Assembly: GCF_027922005.1 (NCBI RefSeq) | Contig: NZ_BSEV01000001.1 | Coordinates: forward strand, 87,638 to 151,637 | Length of the DNA stretch: 64,000 nt | Reading direction: 5' to 3' | DNA from: Streptosporangium carneum | GTDB lineage: Bacteria; Actinomycetota; Actinomycetes; Streptosporangiales; Streptosporangiaceae | Part shown: positions 9,205-16,949 of the stretch, piece by piece | Layout of the letters: each line of letters starts with the position of its first letter | Position numbering within the stretch: position 1 is the stretch's first letter | Notes under the pieces: generated by a model | The model's database searches: none | What the model was told of the DNA's origin: nothing | Seen by the model: only the letters and a program-made list of their open reading frames with translations | Made by a program: the position numbers and the translations under genes

Positions 9205-10797
9205 ATGTCGCACGCCGCTGTCTCCTGTCCGGCCGAACCCGGCTCCACCGGACGGCGCGGCCTGCGGGCCCTGGCAGCCGCGGCCGCCCTCACGCTGACC
9301 GGTCTCGGCCTGACCAGCGCCCCGGCCGTCGCGGAAACCCCCGCGGGAGCCGACGGGCCGGCCCGCTTCCACCACCAGAGGCTCGACTGGCACGGCTGCA
9401 GGACAGGACCGGACGACAAGGCCGGCGAGACCCTGGACGCGGCGGGCGCCCAGTGCGCCGAGGTCGTCGTCCCGCTGGACTACCGCAGGCCCGGCGGGCG
9501 GACCATCAAGGTGGCGATCTCCCGGATCAAGGCCACCGACCCCGCCAAACGCCGGGGCGTCCTGCTGACCAACCCCGGCGGCCCCGGAGCGTCCGGACTG
9601 GACCTGGTGGTGGCCCTCGCTCAGGGGTCGCCCGCCCTCAGGTCCCACTACGACCTGATCGGGATGGACCCGCGCTTCGTGGGCCGTAGCACGCCGATCC
9701 ACTGCGGGTGGAAGACCGGCACCTTCCTGCGCTCGGCCGGCCCGAACCGCCGCACCTTCGACGAGAGCGCGGCCCTGATGAAGGAGCTGGCGGCCGGGTG
9801 CGCCCGGGGCAACCGCGACGTGCTGCCGTACGCCTCCACCCGTAACACCGCCCGCGACATGGACGTGATCCGCGCCGCCCTCGGCGAGCAGAAACTGTCC
9901 TACCTCGGATACTCCTACGGCACCTACCTGGGGGCGGTCTACACACAGATGTTCGGCGCGAACGCCGGCCGGATCGTGCTGGACAGCGCGGTCGACCCCG
10001 ACGTCTACGGGCCCAGGCTGCTGTCGAGGAACGCCCCGGCCATCACCGCCGCCCTGAAACACTGGGCCGCCTGGGCCGCCGAGCATGACAAGGAGCACGG
10101 CCTGGGCGACACCACCGCCGAGGTCCTGGCCACCGTGAACCGCGTCAACCAGGCCGCCGCCCGGCGCCCGCTGCGGATCGGTGAGTACCGGGTCGACTCC
10201 CACCATGTCCCCTACCTGCTCTTCGGGAGCCTCTACAACGACAGCGCGGAGGCCTACGCCGACTTCGCCACCCAGGTACGGACGCTGGCCGACGCCGCCC
10301 GCGGCACCGTGGTCACTGCCCCGCCGTCGCTGAAGGCGACCCTCGACAGCCTGTTCACCGGAGCGGGCGCGCTCGAAGCCCAGGCCCCGATCATCTGCGC
10401 CGACCGGGCCGCCTCGCGCGACCCGGAGACCTACTTCCGCGACATCCAGGCGCACCGCGCCGACGAGCCGCTGTTCGGACCGCTGATCCGCAACATCACC
10501 CCGTGCGCGTTCTGGCCGACCGCGCCGGTGGAGCCGACCACCACGATCCGCAACGACGTCCCGGTGCTGATCGCGGGCAACGACGGCGACCCCGCCTCCC
10601 ATTACCTCGGCCAGCAGGTCATGCACCGGGCGCTGACCGGCTCCCGCATGGTCACCCTGCGCGGCGCCTACCGCCACGCCGCCTACCTCGGAGCCGGCAA
10701 CTCCTGCGTCAACGCCACCGTCGAGCGGTACCTGGTGGACGGCGTCCTGCCCGACGGCGACGTCACCTGCGACAGGGACGGCGCCCCGGCGGGGTGA
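9205..10797 (+). CDS. Secreted alpha/beta hydrolase, tripeptidyl aminopeptidase (TAP) family
   Basis: A protein of 530 residues with a signal peptide (basic start, hydrophobic stretch ALAAAAALTLTGLGL, cleavage near AVA-ET). The oxyanion-hole strand is LLTNPGGPGASG, the nucleophile elbow GYSYGTYLG with the catalytic Ser, an acid residue in IAGNDGDPAS, and the catalytic His in YRHAAYLG, all in the order expected for the TAP family with its C-terminal TAP_C domain. It probably releases peptides from the N-terminus of extracellular proteins. A second, lipoprotein member of the family is encoded at 30438-31949 on the other strand. It appears monocistronic. Confidence 0.92.
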   Translation: MSHAAVSCPAEPGSTGRRGLRALAAAAALTLTGLGLTSAPAVAETPAGADGPARFHHQRLDWHGCRTGPDDKAGETLDAAGAQCAEVVVPLDYRRPGGRTIKVAISRIKATDPAKRRGVLLTNPGGPGASGLDLVVALAQGSPALRSHYDLIGMDPRFVGRSTPIHCGWKTGTFLRSAGPNRRTFDESAALMKELAAGCARGNRDVLPYASTRNTARDMDVIRAALGEQKLSYLGYSYGTYLGAVYTQMFGANAGRIVLDSAVDPDVYGPRLLSRNAPAITAALKHWAAWAAEHDKEHGLGDTTAEVLATVNRVNQAAARRPLRIGEYRVDSHHVPYLLFGSLYNDSAEAYADFATQVRTLADAARGTVVTAPPSLKATLDSLFTGAGALEAQAPIICADRAASRDPETYFRDIQAHRADEPLFGPLIRNITPCAFWPTAPVEPTTTIRNDVPVLIAGNDGDPASHYLGQQVMHRALTGSRMVTLRGAYRHAAYLGAGNSCVNATVERYLVDGVLPDGDVTCDRDGAPAG

Positions 10798-11377
10798 GGG
10801 GTGCGCCGTGCCCCACGGTGGTGGCCTTTCGCCGAAGCTCTCGAACGAGGCGGTCCGGGCTCTCGCAAGGGCCCCTGATCCGCTGTGCACCTCCACCTCG
10901 ACGACTGATGGACAAAGGATCATGACATCTGGGTGGCCCGTTGCTTCGGCCGAGACACCACGACCCTGAACCGGATCAAGGAATCGTTGCTCGACGAGGC
11001 GACCGAGCCGCTGAGGCCAAGGGAGATTCGGTGCTCACTGTGCGAGCGGCGCACCATCGTGGGCAGACCATGTTCATGAACGCCGTGATCTCCGTGTTTG
11101 AGACCGACCATTCCCGAGCACTCGTCCTGCCGCAGGTGGAGCCGCCGGATCCGCGGACTGTCAGCAGGGTGTCCGCCCAAAAGGGCGGAGTAGTGGTGGG
11201 CCGTGCTGGATGAGTTCATTATTCAGGTCCACTTCGCCCTCAAATCGACGCAAATTTCGCTTTTTAGCCTTAGAAACTTCTACCGCACGGTAGAAAATCT
11301 TGACACCAGGTTGGATGATCCATCACACAATCTCAATAAAACCGCCTCCCAGCACCGACCCCTAGCTAGAGTTAGAG
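10798..11377. other. 580 bp region without a convincing gene
   Basis: No complete gene is supported. One forward frame at about 10906-11079 reads as a plausible protein fragment (it contains TTTLNRIKESLLDEATEPLR followed by a CSLC motif) but has no good start, so it may be a gene remnant. The right part, from 11210, turns clearly AT-richer than the neighbourhood and carries the palindrome and promoter-like sequence of the PadR operon. Confidence 0.4.
11278..11305 (+). promoter_or_regulatory. Palindromic operator and -35 element upstream of padR-type gene
   Basis: TTCTACCG-CA-CGGTAGAA (11278-11295) is a perfect palindrome with 8 bp arms. It ends five bases before TTGACA (11300-11305), a consensus -35 element; no clear -10 follows at 17 bp. 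The PadR-type gene starts 74 bp downstream. The position suits an operator for autoregulation. It does not match the ATGT-N8-ACAT pattern of classical PadR sites. Confidence 0.55.
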
Positions 11378-11378
11378 C

Positions 11379-11711
11379 ATGGGAAATCCGCGAATGACGT
11401 TGGCGACCCAGCTCGTTCTGCGTGCACTGCTCAGCGATCTTGCTCGCGAGATGTACGGACTGGAAATATGTGCCATGGCAGGATTGCCCAGCGGCACCAT
11501 TCATCCCATTCTTGCCCGTCTGGAGGCTGTCGGCTGGCTTGAGTCCCGTTTCGAAGACACCCCTCCGCAGGAAGTCGGACGCCCCCGTCGTCGCTACTAT
11601 CGGTTCACTCAGGATGGGGCAGAGGATGCTCGTGTTGCGCTCGCGCGGTCTTCCAGCAAGGCGAAGATACTGCCCGCCACGCTACGCAGGATCGCCGACG
11701 GTAACGCATGA
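11379..11711 (+). CDS. PadR-family transcriptional regulator
   Basis: A protein of 110 residues with a winged-helix domain: the segment LVLRALLSDLAREMYGLEIC, a recognition region SGTIHPILARLEAVGWLESR and a wing with VGRPRRRYYRFTQDG. These are hallmark PadR features. It overlaps the next gene by ATGA. Codon use is less GC-biased than the flanking genes, as for its partner, which suggests the pair was acquired together. It probably represses its own operon through the palindrome upstream. Confidence 0.92.
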   Translation: MGNPRMTLATQLVLRALLSDLAREMYGLEICAMAGLPSGTIHPILARLEAVGWLESRFEDTPPQEVGRPRRRYYRFTQDGAEDARVALARSSSKAKILPATLRRIADGNA

Positions 11712-12784
11712 ACAATCAATCCTTCCCCCCGGACGAGTCATCGCGAAAGAATGAGGACAGCTTCAGCTTCGATAATTCTGTCGCCCTCATCCGTAAGCTC
11801 GAAAACATAGGAGAGGCCGAGCCCGCTTATGGCTTGATCCGCAACCTCAGCTACGCCCACGAGATCACTCGAGATATCATCAAGGCCCTCCGGAGAAAGG
11901 CCGCTCAAGGCGTTGACATCAATGTGGGAAATGATATCAAGAAATCACTTCGGCAAGCTCTGGTCAGCGCACGGAACCTGGACGGCGGCCTTCGGCGAGT
12001 ACGAAAAATCATCAAGAGTATCGACGAGCAGCGCGACCTCGGCCACATCGGCAGCCTTGCAGACGCCCTCTCCTCGGTTCTCGACCATGTTCGCAGACTC
12101 GACCAAGTCGTCGCTTACACCCTCGGCAAGCTCGTCACCCTCCACAATGATCACAACCTCCGTTACAACCAAAACCATTTTCGAGACTTTGGCCGCCTGG
12201 CAAGCCTTGTCAAGGAGATCACCCTTACTGTCATCCAGGCCTACGATCAGTCCCGTAAACTTGAAGCACTGTATCTAGAGCTTCAGCAAGGAGACGAAAC
12301 CGTTGAAACGGATCTGATCGAGATACCCTCCTGGGTGGCGATCTCATCACCGGTTCGCCGCCTGGTGGATCTCACGATTTGGTTTCTCCCTAAAGAACAA
12401 AAAGCGCGTTACACAGAGGAGTTTCGCGCCGAAATCTGGGATCTGATCGCAGCGAAAGCAACCAGACCCGTGCAAGTTCGGTACGCAGTGCTGCAGTTGA
12501 GCCGAGCCTGGCAGCTACGACGAGGGCTGAGCGGCGGTTCCAAGCGGCCCCGGAACGAGGCCTTCCGGCGCGCCGCACATTGGATACTGGCCTCGAACCT
12601 GCGCACTTGGCCCGTTCTGATAGTCACGCTCCTGTGGGTCGGAGCAGACACATATCACGATACGGACCCCCGCGTAGCGATCCTGGTCGCAGTAGGCAGC
12701 GGAGCGGTTTTTCACATTATTATAAAGAACTTCCGCAGACACCTCCGCGTTGAAATTCGGCGGCGCAGGAAGCGCGTGAAATGA
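11708..12784 (+). CDS. PadR-linked membrane protein of unknown function
   Basis: A protein of 358 residues with no family I can name with certainty. The first 200 residues are helical and charged, with no hydrophobic segment. Around residues 222-245 it has WFLPKEQKARYTEEFRAEIW, a W-L-P-x-E-x(4)-RY-x-EE-[FW]-R-x-E motif I recognise from actinobacterial hypothetical proteins often found beside PadR regulators. Two membrane helices lie at the C-terminus (about 300-316 and 325-341), followed by a very basic tail. The gene overlaps padR by 4 bp and is unusually AT-rich for this genome. A role in sensing a membrane or wall signal is only a guess. Confidence 0.78.
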   Translation: MNNQSFPPDESSRKNEDSFSFDNSVALIRKLENIGEAEPAYGLIRNLSYAHEITRDIIKALRRKAAQGVDINVGNDIKKSLRQALVSARNLDGGLRRVRKIIKSIDEQRDLGHIGSLADALSSVLDHVRRLDQVVAYTLGKLVTLHNDHNLRYNQNHFRDFGRLASLVKEITLTVIQAYDQSRKLEALYLELQQGDETVETDLIEIPSWVAISSPVRRLVDLTIWFLPKEQKARYTEEFRAEIWDLIAAKATRPVQVRYAVLQLSRAWQLRRGLSGGSKRPRNEAFRRAAHWILASNLRTWPVLIVTLLWVGADTYHDTDPRVAILVAVGSGAVFHIIIKNFRRHLRVEIRRRRKRVK

Positions 12785-12792
12785 TTGTTCTC

Positions 12793-12828
12793 TTTCAGCC
12801 GGCCTGCGAACCAACAGGCCGGCTGAAA
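12793..12828. terminator. Strong hairpin after the PadR operon
   Basis: The arms 12793-12806 and 12815-12828 are perfect 14 bp complements around an 8 bp loop, beginning 9 bp after the stop codon. The stem ends in TTT/AAA, so it could serve as a terminator in either direction, although no long T-run follows it. Confidence 0.7.
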
Positions 12829-12960
12829 AGCTCCGGCCGAACCACATCTGTTCGACATTCGAACAACCCGGGCTGTCCGACGGCCACCGGCCCCGGAGCG
12901 CAGGGCCGCCGGGCCCGAGCACCGGAAGCGGGGCGGCGGCCCTTGCGGACAGCTCACTCA

Positions 12961-13118
12961 AACCGGTGGAAACCTTCCCCTGATCGTGGGTTCGCCTGGT
13001 GGACGTCGGCGCGTAAGCAGTGCCGCCGTGACCGGGCCGAAGAGCCGCAGCGCGGTCGGCGACCGCCCGACGCGCGGCGAGACGCCGAAAGCCGCTCACC
13101 TTTGAAGACGTACAGAAA
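12961..13118. repeat. Diverged intergenic repeat, copy A
   Basis: This stretch matches 28631-28796. The core (about 13035-13093 against 28710-28768) differs at only about four of 59 bases, with lower similarity on both sides. The core can fold into a bulged GC-rich hairpin. It lies in a 557 bp gap between the PadR operon and a CoA-binding protein gene. No coding potential is convincing, although both copies happen to leave an open frame on the minus strand. Confidence 0.6.
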
Positions 13119-13341
13119 GGGCTGATAAGACTGTCGCCGCCCCCAGGACTCGACGATGAGCGTCCAAGGGCCTCCTGCGGCCGGTACGGCGCCGCCGCCC
13201 GATCCCGGTCCCGCTCGAACACTCCCATCAACTCTCGCCTGAACTCCTCCCGCCCCCTCCCGTCGACCTCACAGGATCCCGGCCGGTCTCCTCTCCTCGG
13301 GGTTCGGGAAGCTGTGAGACGCCGGTTGTGTTGACCCGACC

Positions 13342-13761
13342 ATGGAGGATCGTTTCGCCGACGAGCGTGTCATCAAGCGCCTGCTCGACCACGCGCACAC
13401 CTGGGTGTTCGTCGGGCTCGGCGACAACCCTGAGCGCACGGCCTACGACCAGGCCCGCCGGATCCAGTCCAGAGGAAAGCGGGTCATCCCGGTCCACCCG
13501 GACGGCAGGGCGGTGCTGGGTGAGCCCGGACACCGGTCGCTGTCCGAGGTGCCGGACAGGGCGGACGTGGTGGCCGTCTACCGTCGTTCCGAGCACGCCG
13601 GCCAGGTGGTGGACGAGGCCATCGCGGCGGGCGCGGGAGCGGTCTGGCTGCCGCTCGGGGTGATCGACGAGGCCGCCGCCCGGCGGGCGCTCGACGCCGG
13701 GCTTGACGTTGTCATGAACCGCTGCCCGGCGGTCGAGTGGGCACTGCGCGGCGGCGTCTGA
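13342..13761 (+). CDS. CoA-binding (YccU-like) protein
   Basis: A protein of 139 residues with a single Rossmann-type CoA-binding domain. The segment TWVFVGLGDNPERTAYDQAR matches the family start, normally reading V-G-x-S-x-x-P-x-R-x-S, and the end has VWLPLGVIDEAAARRALDAG and the conserved NRCPAVEW. YccU-like proteins bind CoA or related nucleotides and have no settled physiological role. The 3' end runs close to the 38 bp tandem repeats. It seems to be transcribed alone. Confidence 0.92.
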   Translation: MEDRFADERVIKRLLDHAHTWVFVGLGDNPERTAYDQARRIQSRGKRVIPVHPDGRAVLGEPGHRSLSEVPDRADVVAVYRRSEHAGQVVDEAIAAGAGAVWLPLGVIDEAAARRALDAGLDVVMNRCPAVEWALRGGV

Positions 13762-13784
13762 GCGCCTGTTCGAAAGTTCCGCGC

Positions 13785-13893
13785 GCAACCGGGGTACCGG
13801 GTCAGGTCTGCGGCTGTCCGCATGCAACCGGGGGCCTGGTCAGGTCTGCGGCTGTCCGCATGCAACCGGGGGCCTGGTCAGGTCTGCGGCTGA
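13785..13893. repeat. Three tandem copies of a 38-39 bp unit
   Basis: Units begin at 13785, 13824 and 13862 with GCAACCGGGG; copies two and three are nearly identical and the first differs by one extra base and a few changes. The third copy contains the last codons and stop of the minus-strand RDD gene (stop at 13878-13880), so the array looks like duplication of that gene's 3' end. Confidence 0.85.
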
Positions 13894-14915
13894 GCGTCCC
13901 GTACCCGGTCGCGCACCACCGCGGCGCCCAGCCAGCGGTCATGAAGAACACGGCCTTCGGGATCGAAGAGCACCCACAGCCCGTCCGCGAGGAGACACCA
14001 CAGCCCGACGTCGGGGACGAAGGCGAGGAGGGGGAAGACCAGCGCGCGGAGCGCGGCCCTGCCCACGCCCGGCCGTCCGCCCGTGTGCGCGGCGATGACG
14101 CGAACGCCCAGCAGTCGCTTGCCGAGCGTCCGCCCCCACAGGGCGTGCTGCACCCAGAAGTAGAGGAACACCCCGGCCAGGACGGCCAGTTCCGCGGGCC
14201 TCACCCTGCCCCGGAACACGTACGCGTCGGCCCGCTCCAGAAGTCCGGCTCCCATATGGACTTTGAAACCGACGTCGACCAAGGGCCAGGCCGCCCCCAC
14301 GACAGCGCTGAAGGCCGCGACAACGATCAGATAGTCGACCAGGGCCGCCGTCGCCTGCCGCCACACCGTGTCGGCCTGTGGCTCGTCCGGCTCGTCCGTG
14401 GTGACGGACCGCGTCGCCCGCGACGCGGCGAACACCAGCGCCGCGGCCCCCAGGAGACACAGCTGGGTGATCCCCCAGCCATCGGCCACCCCTTTGAACC
14501 AGTCGGCGCTGAACAGCGGCGTCTCGTCGCAGCCTTTCCGATCGCTGTGCAACGAGGCGAGAGGTTCGACGACCGCGCTCAGGACGAGGAGCCCCGCCAC
14601 CCGCCGACCTGTCACCCCCGGATCTCCGCGGCCCAGACACGCGAGAAGGCCGAGAAGGACCACCAGGGCCGGAACCGCCCAGCCCTCCGTGATCTCCATG
14701 ACCTCTTCGAGATCACGGCGCAGCGGGGCAAGCGGTGACAGCGTCGTTCCACCGCTGTGCCGGCATATGAGCTCGTAGATGTTCCCGGAGGTCTGGGTGA
14801 ACTCCTCAGGCTCGGGTCGCTCACGCCACAGCCCCCAGGTCGGGAAGGCGGCGATGGCCGCAGCCGCCACCCACGCCGCCGTCGCTGACCGTGACAGTCG
14901 GGAGAACTGCGGCAA
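13878..14915 (-). CDS. RDD-family membrane protein
   Basis: I choose a TTG start at 14915 because AAAGGAG lies just upstream; the frame is open to a GTG at 14981, but that extension is made of a 20 bp tandem repeat and lacks a ribosome binding site. The protein has about seven hydrophobic segments. The C-terminal half carries the RDD domain: RQATAALVDYLIVVAAF, the GRTLGKRLLGVRV signature, and LFDPEGRVLHDRWLGA near the end. RDD proteins are integral membrane proteins, some implicated in ion exchange. The N-terminal half is an additional membrane region of unknown role. Confidence 0.85.
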   Translation of the reverse strand: MPQFSRLSRSATAAWVAAAAIAAFPTWGLWRERPEPEEFTQTSGNIYELICRHSGGTTLSPLAPLRRDLEEVMEITEGWAVPALVVLLGLLACLGRGDPGVTGRRVAGLLVLSAVVEPLASLHSDRKGCDETPLFSADWFKGVADGWGITQLCLLGAAALVFAASRATRSVTTDEPDEPQADTVWRQATAALVDYLIVVAAFSAVVGAAWPLVDVGFKVHMGAGLLERADAYVFRGRVRPAELAVLAGVFLYFWVQHALWGRTLGKRLLGVRVIAAHTGGRPGVGRAALRALVFPLLAFVPDVGLWCLLADGLWVLFDPEGRVLHDRWLGAAVVRDRVRDAQPQT

Positions 14916-14922
14916 GGTGCTC

Positions 14923-14980
14923 CTTTCCGTCTGGGAGCGACTTTCCCTCTGGGAGCGACACTTTCCCTCTGGGAGCGACA
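14923..14980. repeat. 20 bp tandem repeat upstream of RDD gene
   Basis: CTTTCCCTCTGGGAGCGACA occurs twice exactly (14941-14960, 14961-14980) and once as a truncated variant (14923-14940). On the minus strand it lies immediately 5' of the ribosome binding site of the RDD gene, so it is part of that gene's leader or promoter region. Confidence 0.85.
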
Positions 14981-15201
14981 CCTTACCGACACGCCGACGA
15001 ACCGGCAGACATGCGACGGCCGGGTCTGGCGCCGCAGTGCTGACGAGCAGGCCCAGGGCTCGTGATTCCGCGAGGGCCGGCAGCAGGACGGGACCGAGGG
15101 GCGCGCGGGCCGCGCGGCAGGTGGCGGTGGAGACGTTCCTGCTCGGCAGCCGGCCCAGGGCTCGCCAAGCTCGTCATCGCCTCCTTCTCCGTACCACATA
15201 C

Positions 15202-15213
15202 ACTGTATTCAGT
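15202..15213 (+). promoter_or_regulatory. Inverted repeat upstream of tetR-type gene
   Basis: ACTG-TATT-CAGT forms a short inverted repeat 29 bp before the start codon of the TetR-type gene, in an AT-rich patch (ACATACACTGTATTCAGTAC) between divergently arranged genes. It is a candidate autoregulatory operator. Confidence 0.4.
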
Positions 15214-15241
15214 ACGGCATTAGGAGTCAGAAAGGTGTGCG

Positions 15242-15973
15242 ATGCGCGATCTCCCGACGGTCGTCGCCCGGATGTGGGGACGGGAGCTCGTGTCTCGCCG
15301 CGGACCTCGCCGCGGCCTGACACTCCAGCAGATCACCGACGCCGCGATCGCGATCGCGGACGCGGAAGGTCTGGCCGGCGTGCGGATGAGCAGCGTGGCC
15401 GCCGGTCTCGGCGTCTCCACGATGGCGCTGTACGGCTACGTCACCAGCAAGGACGACCTGCTCACCGCGATGGTGGACGCGGCGGCGCCGGAACCGCCGG
15501 AGCAGGGCGACCTCTCCTGGCGCGGGTATCTGTCCGCCTGGACCCGCGCCAACCGCGACTTCCTGGCGAGCCGCCCGTGGCTGCTACAGGTCGCGCCGCT
15601 CACCCCGCCCGTCGGCCCGTGCACCTTGCGCTGGCTGGATCGGTCGCTGACCGCGCTGACCGGCACCGGCCTGACGGCGGCGGAGGCCGTCAACATCACC
15701 GCCACCCTGTCCGCCTACGCCGTCAGTGCCGCCACCCTCGCCACCGCCATGAGCGGGACGGTCGACGAGGCGGGAGGCGAGGGCCTGGACGGCTACACCG
15801 CGATGCTCACCCGACTGGTCGACGCCGACGGCTACCCGGGGCTGACGGCGGCGCTCGAGTCCGGCGCGTTCGGCGTCGCACCGGAGTGGGTCGAGGACGC
15901 CGACTTCGCCTTCGGCCTCACCCTGCTCCTCGACGGCATCGAGGCACTCGTCGCCCGGCGGAAGGAAGGCTGA
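15242..15973 (+). CDS. TetR-family transcriptional regulator
   Basis: A protein of 243 residues. After a basic leader (RRGPRRGLTLQQITDAAIAI) comes the HTH with MSSVAAGLGVSTMALYGYVT, then KDDLLTAMVDAA, which is the standard TetR N-terminal domain. The C-terminal half is the ligand/dimerisation domain of the group acting with TetR_C-type folds that often control efflux or detoxification genes. AAAGGTG precedes the ATG. Neighbours on either side run the other way, so its targets are not obvious; the inverted repeat just upstream suggests autoregulation. Confidence 0.92.
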   Translation: MRDLPTVVARMWGRELVSRRGPRRGLTLQQITDAAIAIADAEGLAGVRMSSVAAGLGVSTMALYGYVTSKDDLLTAMVDAAAPEPPEQGDLSWRGYLSAWTRANRDFLASRPWLLQVAPLTPPVGPCTLRWLDRSLTALTGTGLTAAEAVNITATLSAYAVSAATLATAMSGTVDEAGGEGLDGYTAMLTRLVDADGYPGLTAALESGAFGVAPEWVEDADFAFGLTLLLDGIEALVARRKEG

Positions 15974-16042
15974 GGCGTGATCGAGGTCAAGGGTGCCGGC
16001 GCCCTGGGCGAGAGAGGCGGCCGTGGACGCGGAGGCGGCACG

Positions 16043-16804
16043 TCAGCGCGGACGCCTGCGGGACTTGGGCTTGCCGGTGTGGTCCGTGCGTTCCAGCCAC
16101 CATTCCACGATCAGCAGGTTGACGACCCAGCTGAGCCATACGCCTGCGGAGCCGATCGCCTCGATCATCGCCTGCTGGTCGCCACCGTAGACGCTGTCGA
16201 GCCGCGGAAGCTGGACGGCGAACAGCACCCCGGCCCACAGCCGGCTGGCCACGATGGACGTGGTCAGCGCGAAACTGCGGATCATCCACCTGCGGTGCTC
16301 GGGAAACCGGCGCTGCCGAGCCATCCGCCACCCTGCGAACCCGGTCAGCAGCCACACCACGCCCAGCACGGTGTTCCCGGTGTTCCCTCCGAAACCCGTG
16401 TGGCCGAACGGGGCGACCCCGAGAACGGCGACGCCTGCGGGGAACACACCGAGGAAGAAGTACGCCCGCCCCGTCCAGCGGTGCGCCCTGGGGTAGGAGC
16501 GGCGGAACCAGGGCCACACCTGGAAGCACCCTGCCACCAGGGCCACCGTGCCGAAGATGATGTGCGCCACGAGCAGGGGGTAGAAAAATGGCGGTGAACC
16601 GGACAGCGCAACCCGTGATCGCGCCGGGTCGAAGGTGAGGTACGGCGGCACCGAGTACACCGCGAACGCGAGCATCACAATGAACAGCGGAATGATCCAG
16701 CCCAGCTGGCGTCGACGCCGTGAACGCGGCGCCGAGTGCGAAGGCGGCGTCCCCGTCCCGTCCTCGCCGGGCACCGGACCCGATCCCGTCAACGTCCTGG
16801 TCAC
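16043..16804 (-). CDS. DUF2306-family membrane protein
   Basis: I choose GTG 16804 as start since GGAGG lies six bases upstream; the open frame runs 300 bp further but overlaps the start of the divergent LuxR gene. The 253-residue product has about six membrane helices and the His-rich pattern of DUF2306: HIIFGTVALVAGCFQVWPWF, then RRSYPRAHRWTGRAYFFLGV and FPEHRRWMIRSFALTTS. Conserved His residues within these helices suggest a haem or metal site, but this is not established. It is divergent from the large LuxR ATPase gene. Confidence 0.9.
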   Translation of the reverse strand: MTRTLTGSGPVPGEDGTGTPPSHSAPRSRRRRQLGWIIPLFIVMLAFAVYSVPPYLTFDPARSRVALSGSPPFFYPLLVAHIIFGTVALVAGCFQVWPWFRRSYPRAHRWTGRAYFFLGVFPAGVAVLGVAPFGHTGFGGNTGNTVLGVVWLLTGFAGWRMARQRRFPEHRRWMIRSFALTTSIVASRLWAGVLFAVQLPRLDSVYGGDQQAMIEAIGSAGVWLSWVVNLLIVEWWLERTDHTGKPKSRRRPR

Positions 16805-16949
16805 AACAGGCCTCCTCACCGAAGTCGCGGCAGGCTCGCACCGCCCGCCCGTTGCGGCCAGCCTCGCGGGGGACACGAATCCGGAGCCAGAGTCGAACCG
16901 ACTGCAGTCATCCGGGACACCTCCGGCGGAGAAGTGGAAGCCGCCCGTG

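Noticed and set aside
12515-13231. Minus-strand frame with RRLAARRAVA-type sequence
   Set aside because: It runs across the diverged repeat and antisense to the PadR-linked gene. A similar frame at 28476-28802 exists only because the DNA repeat is shared.
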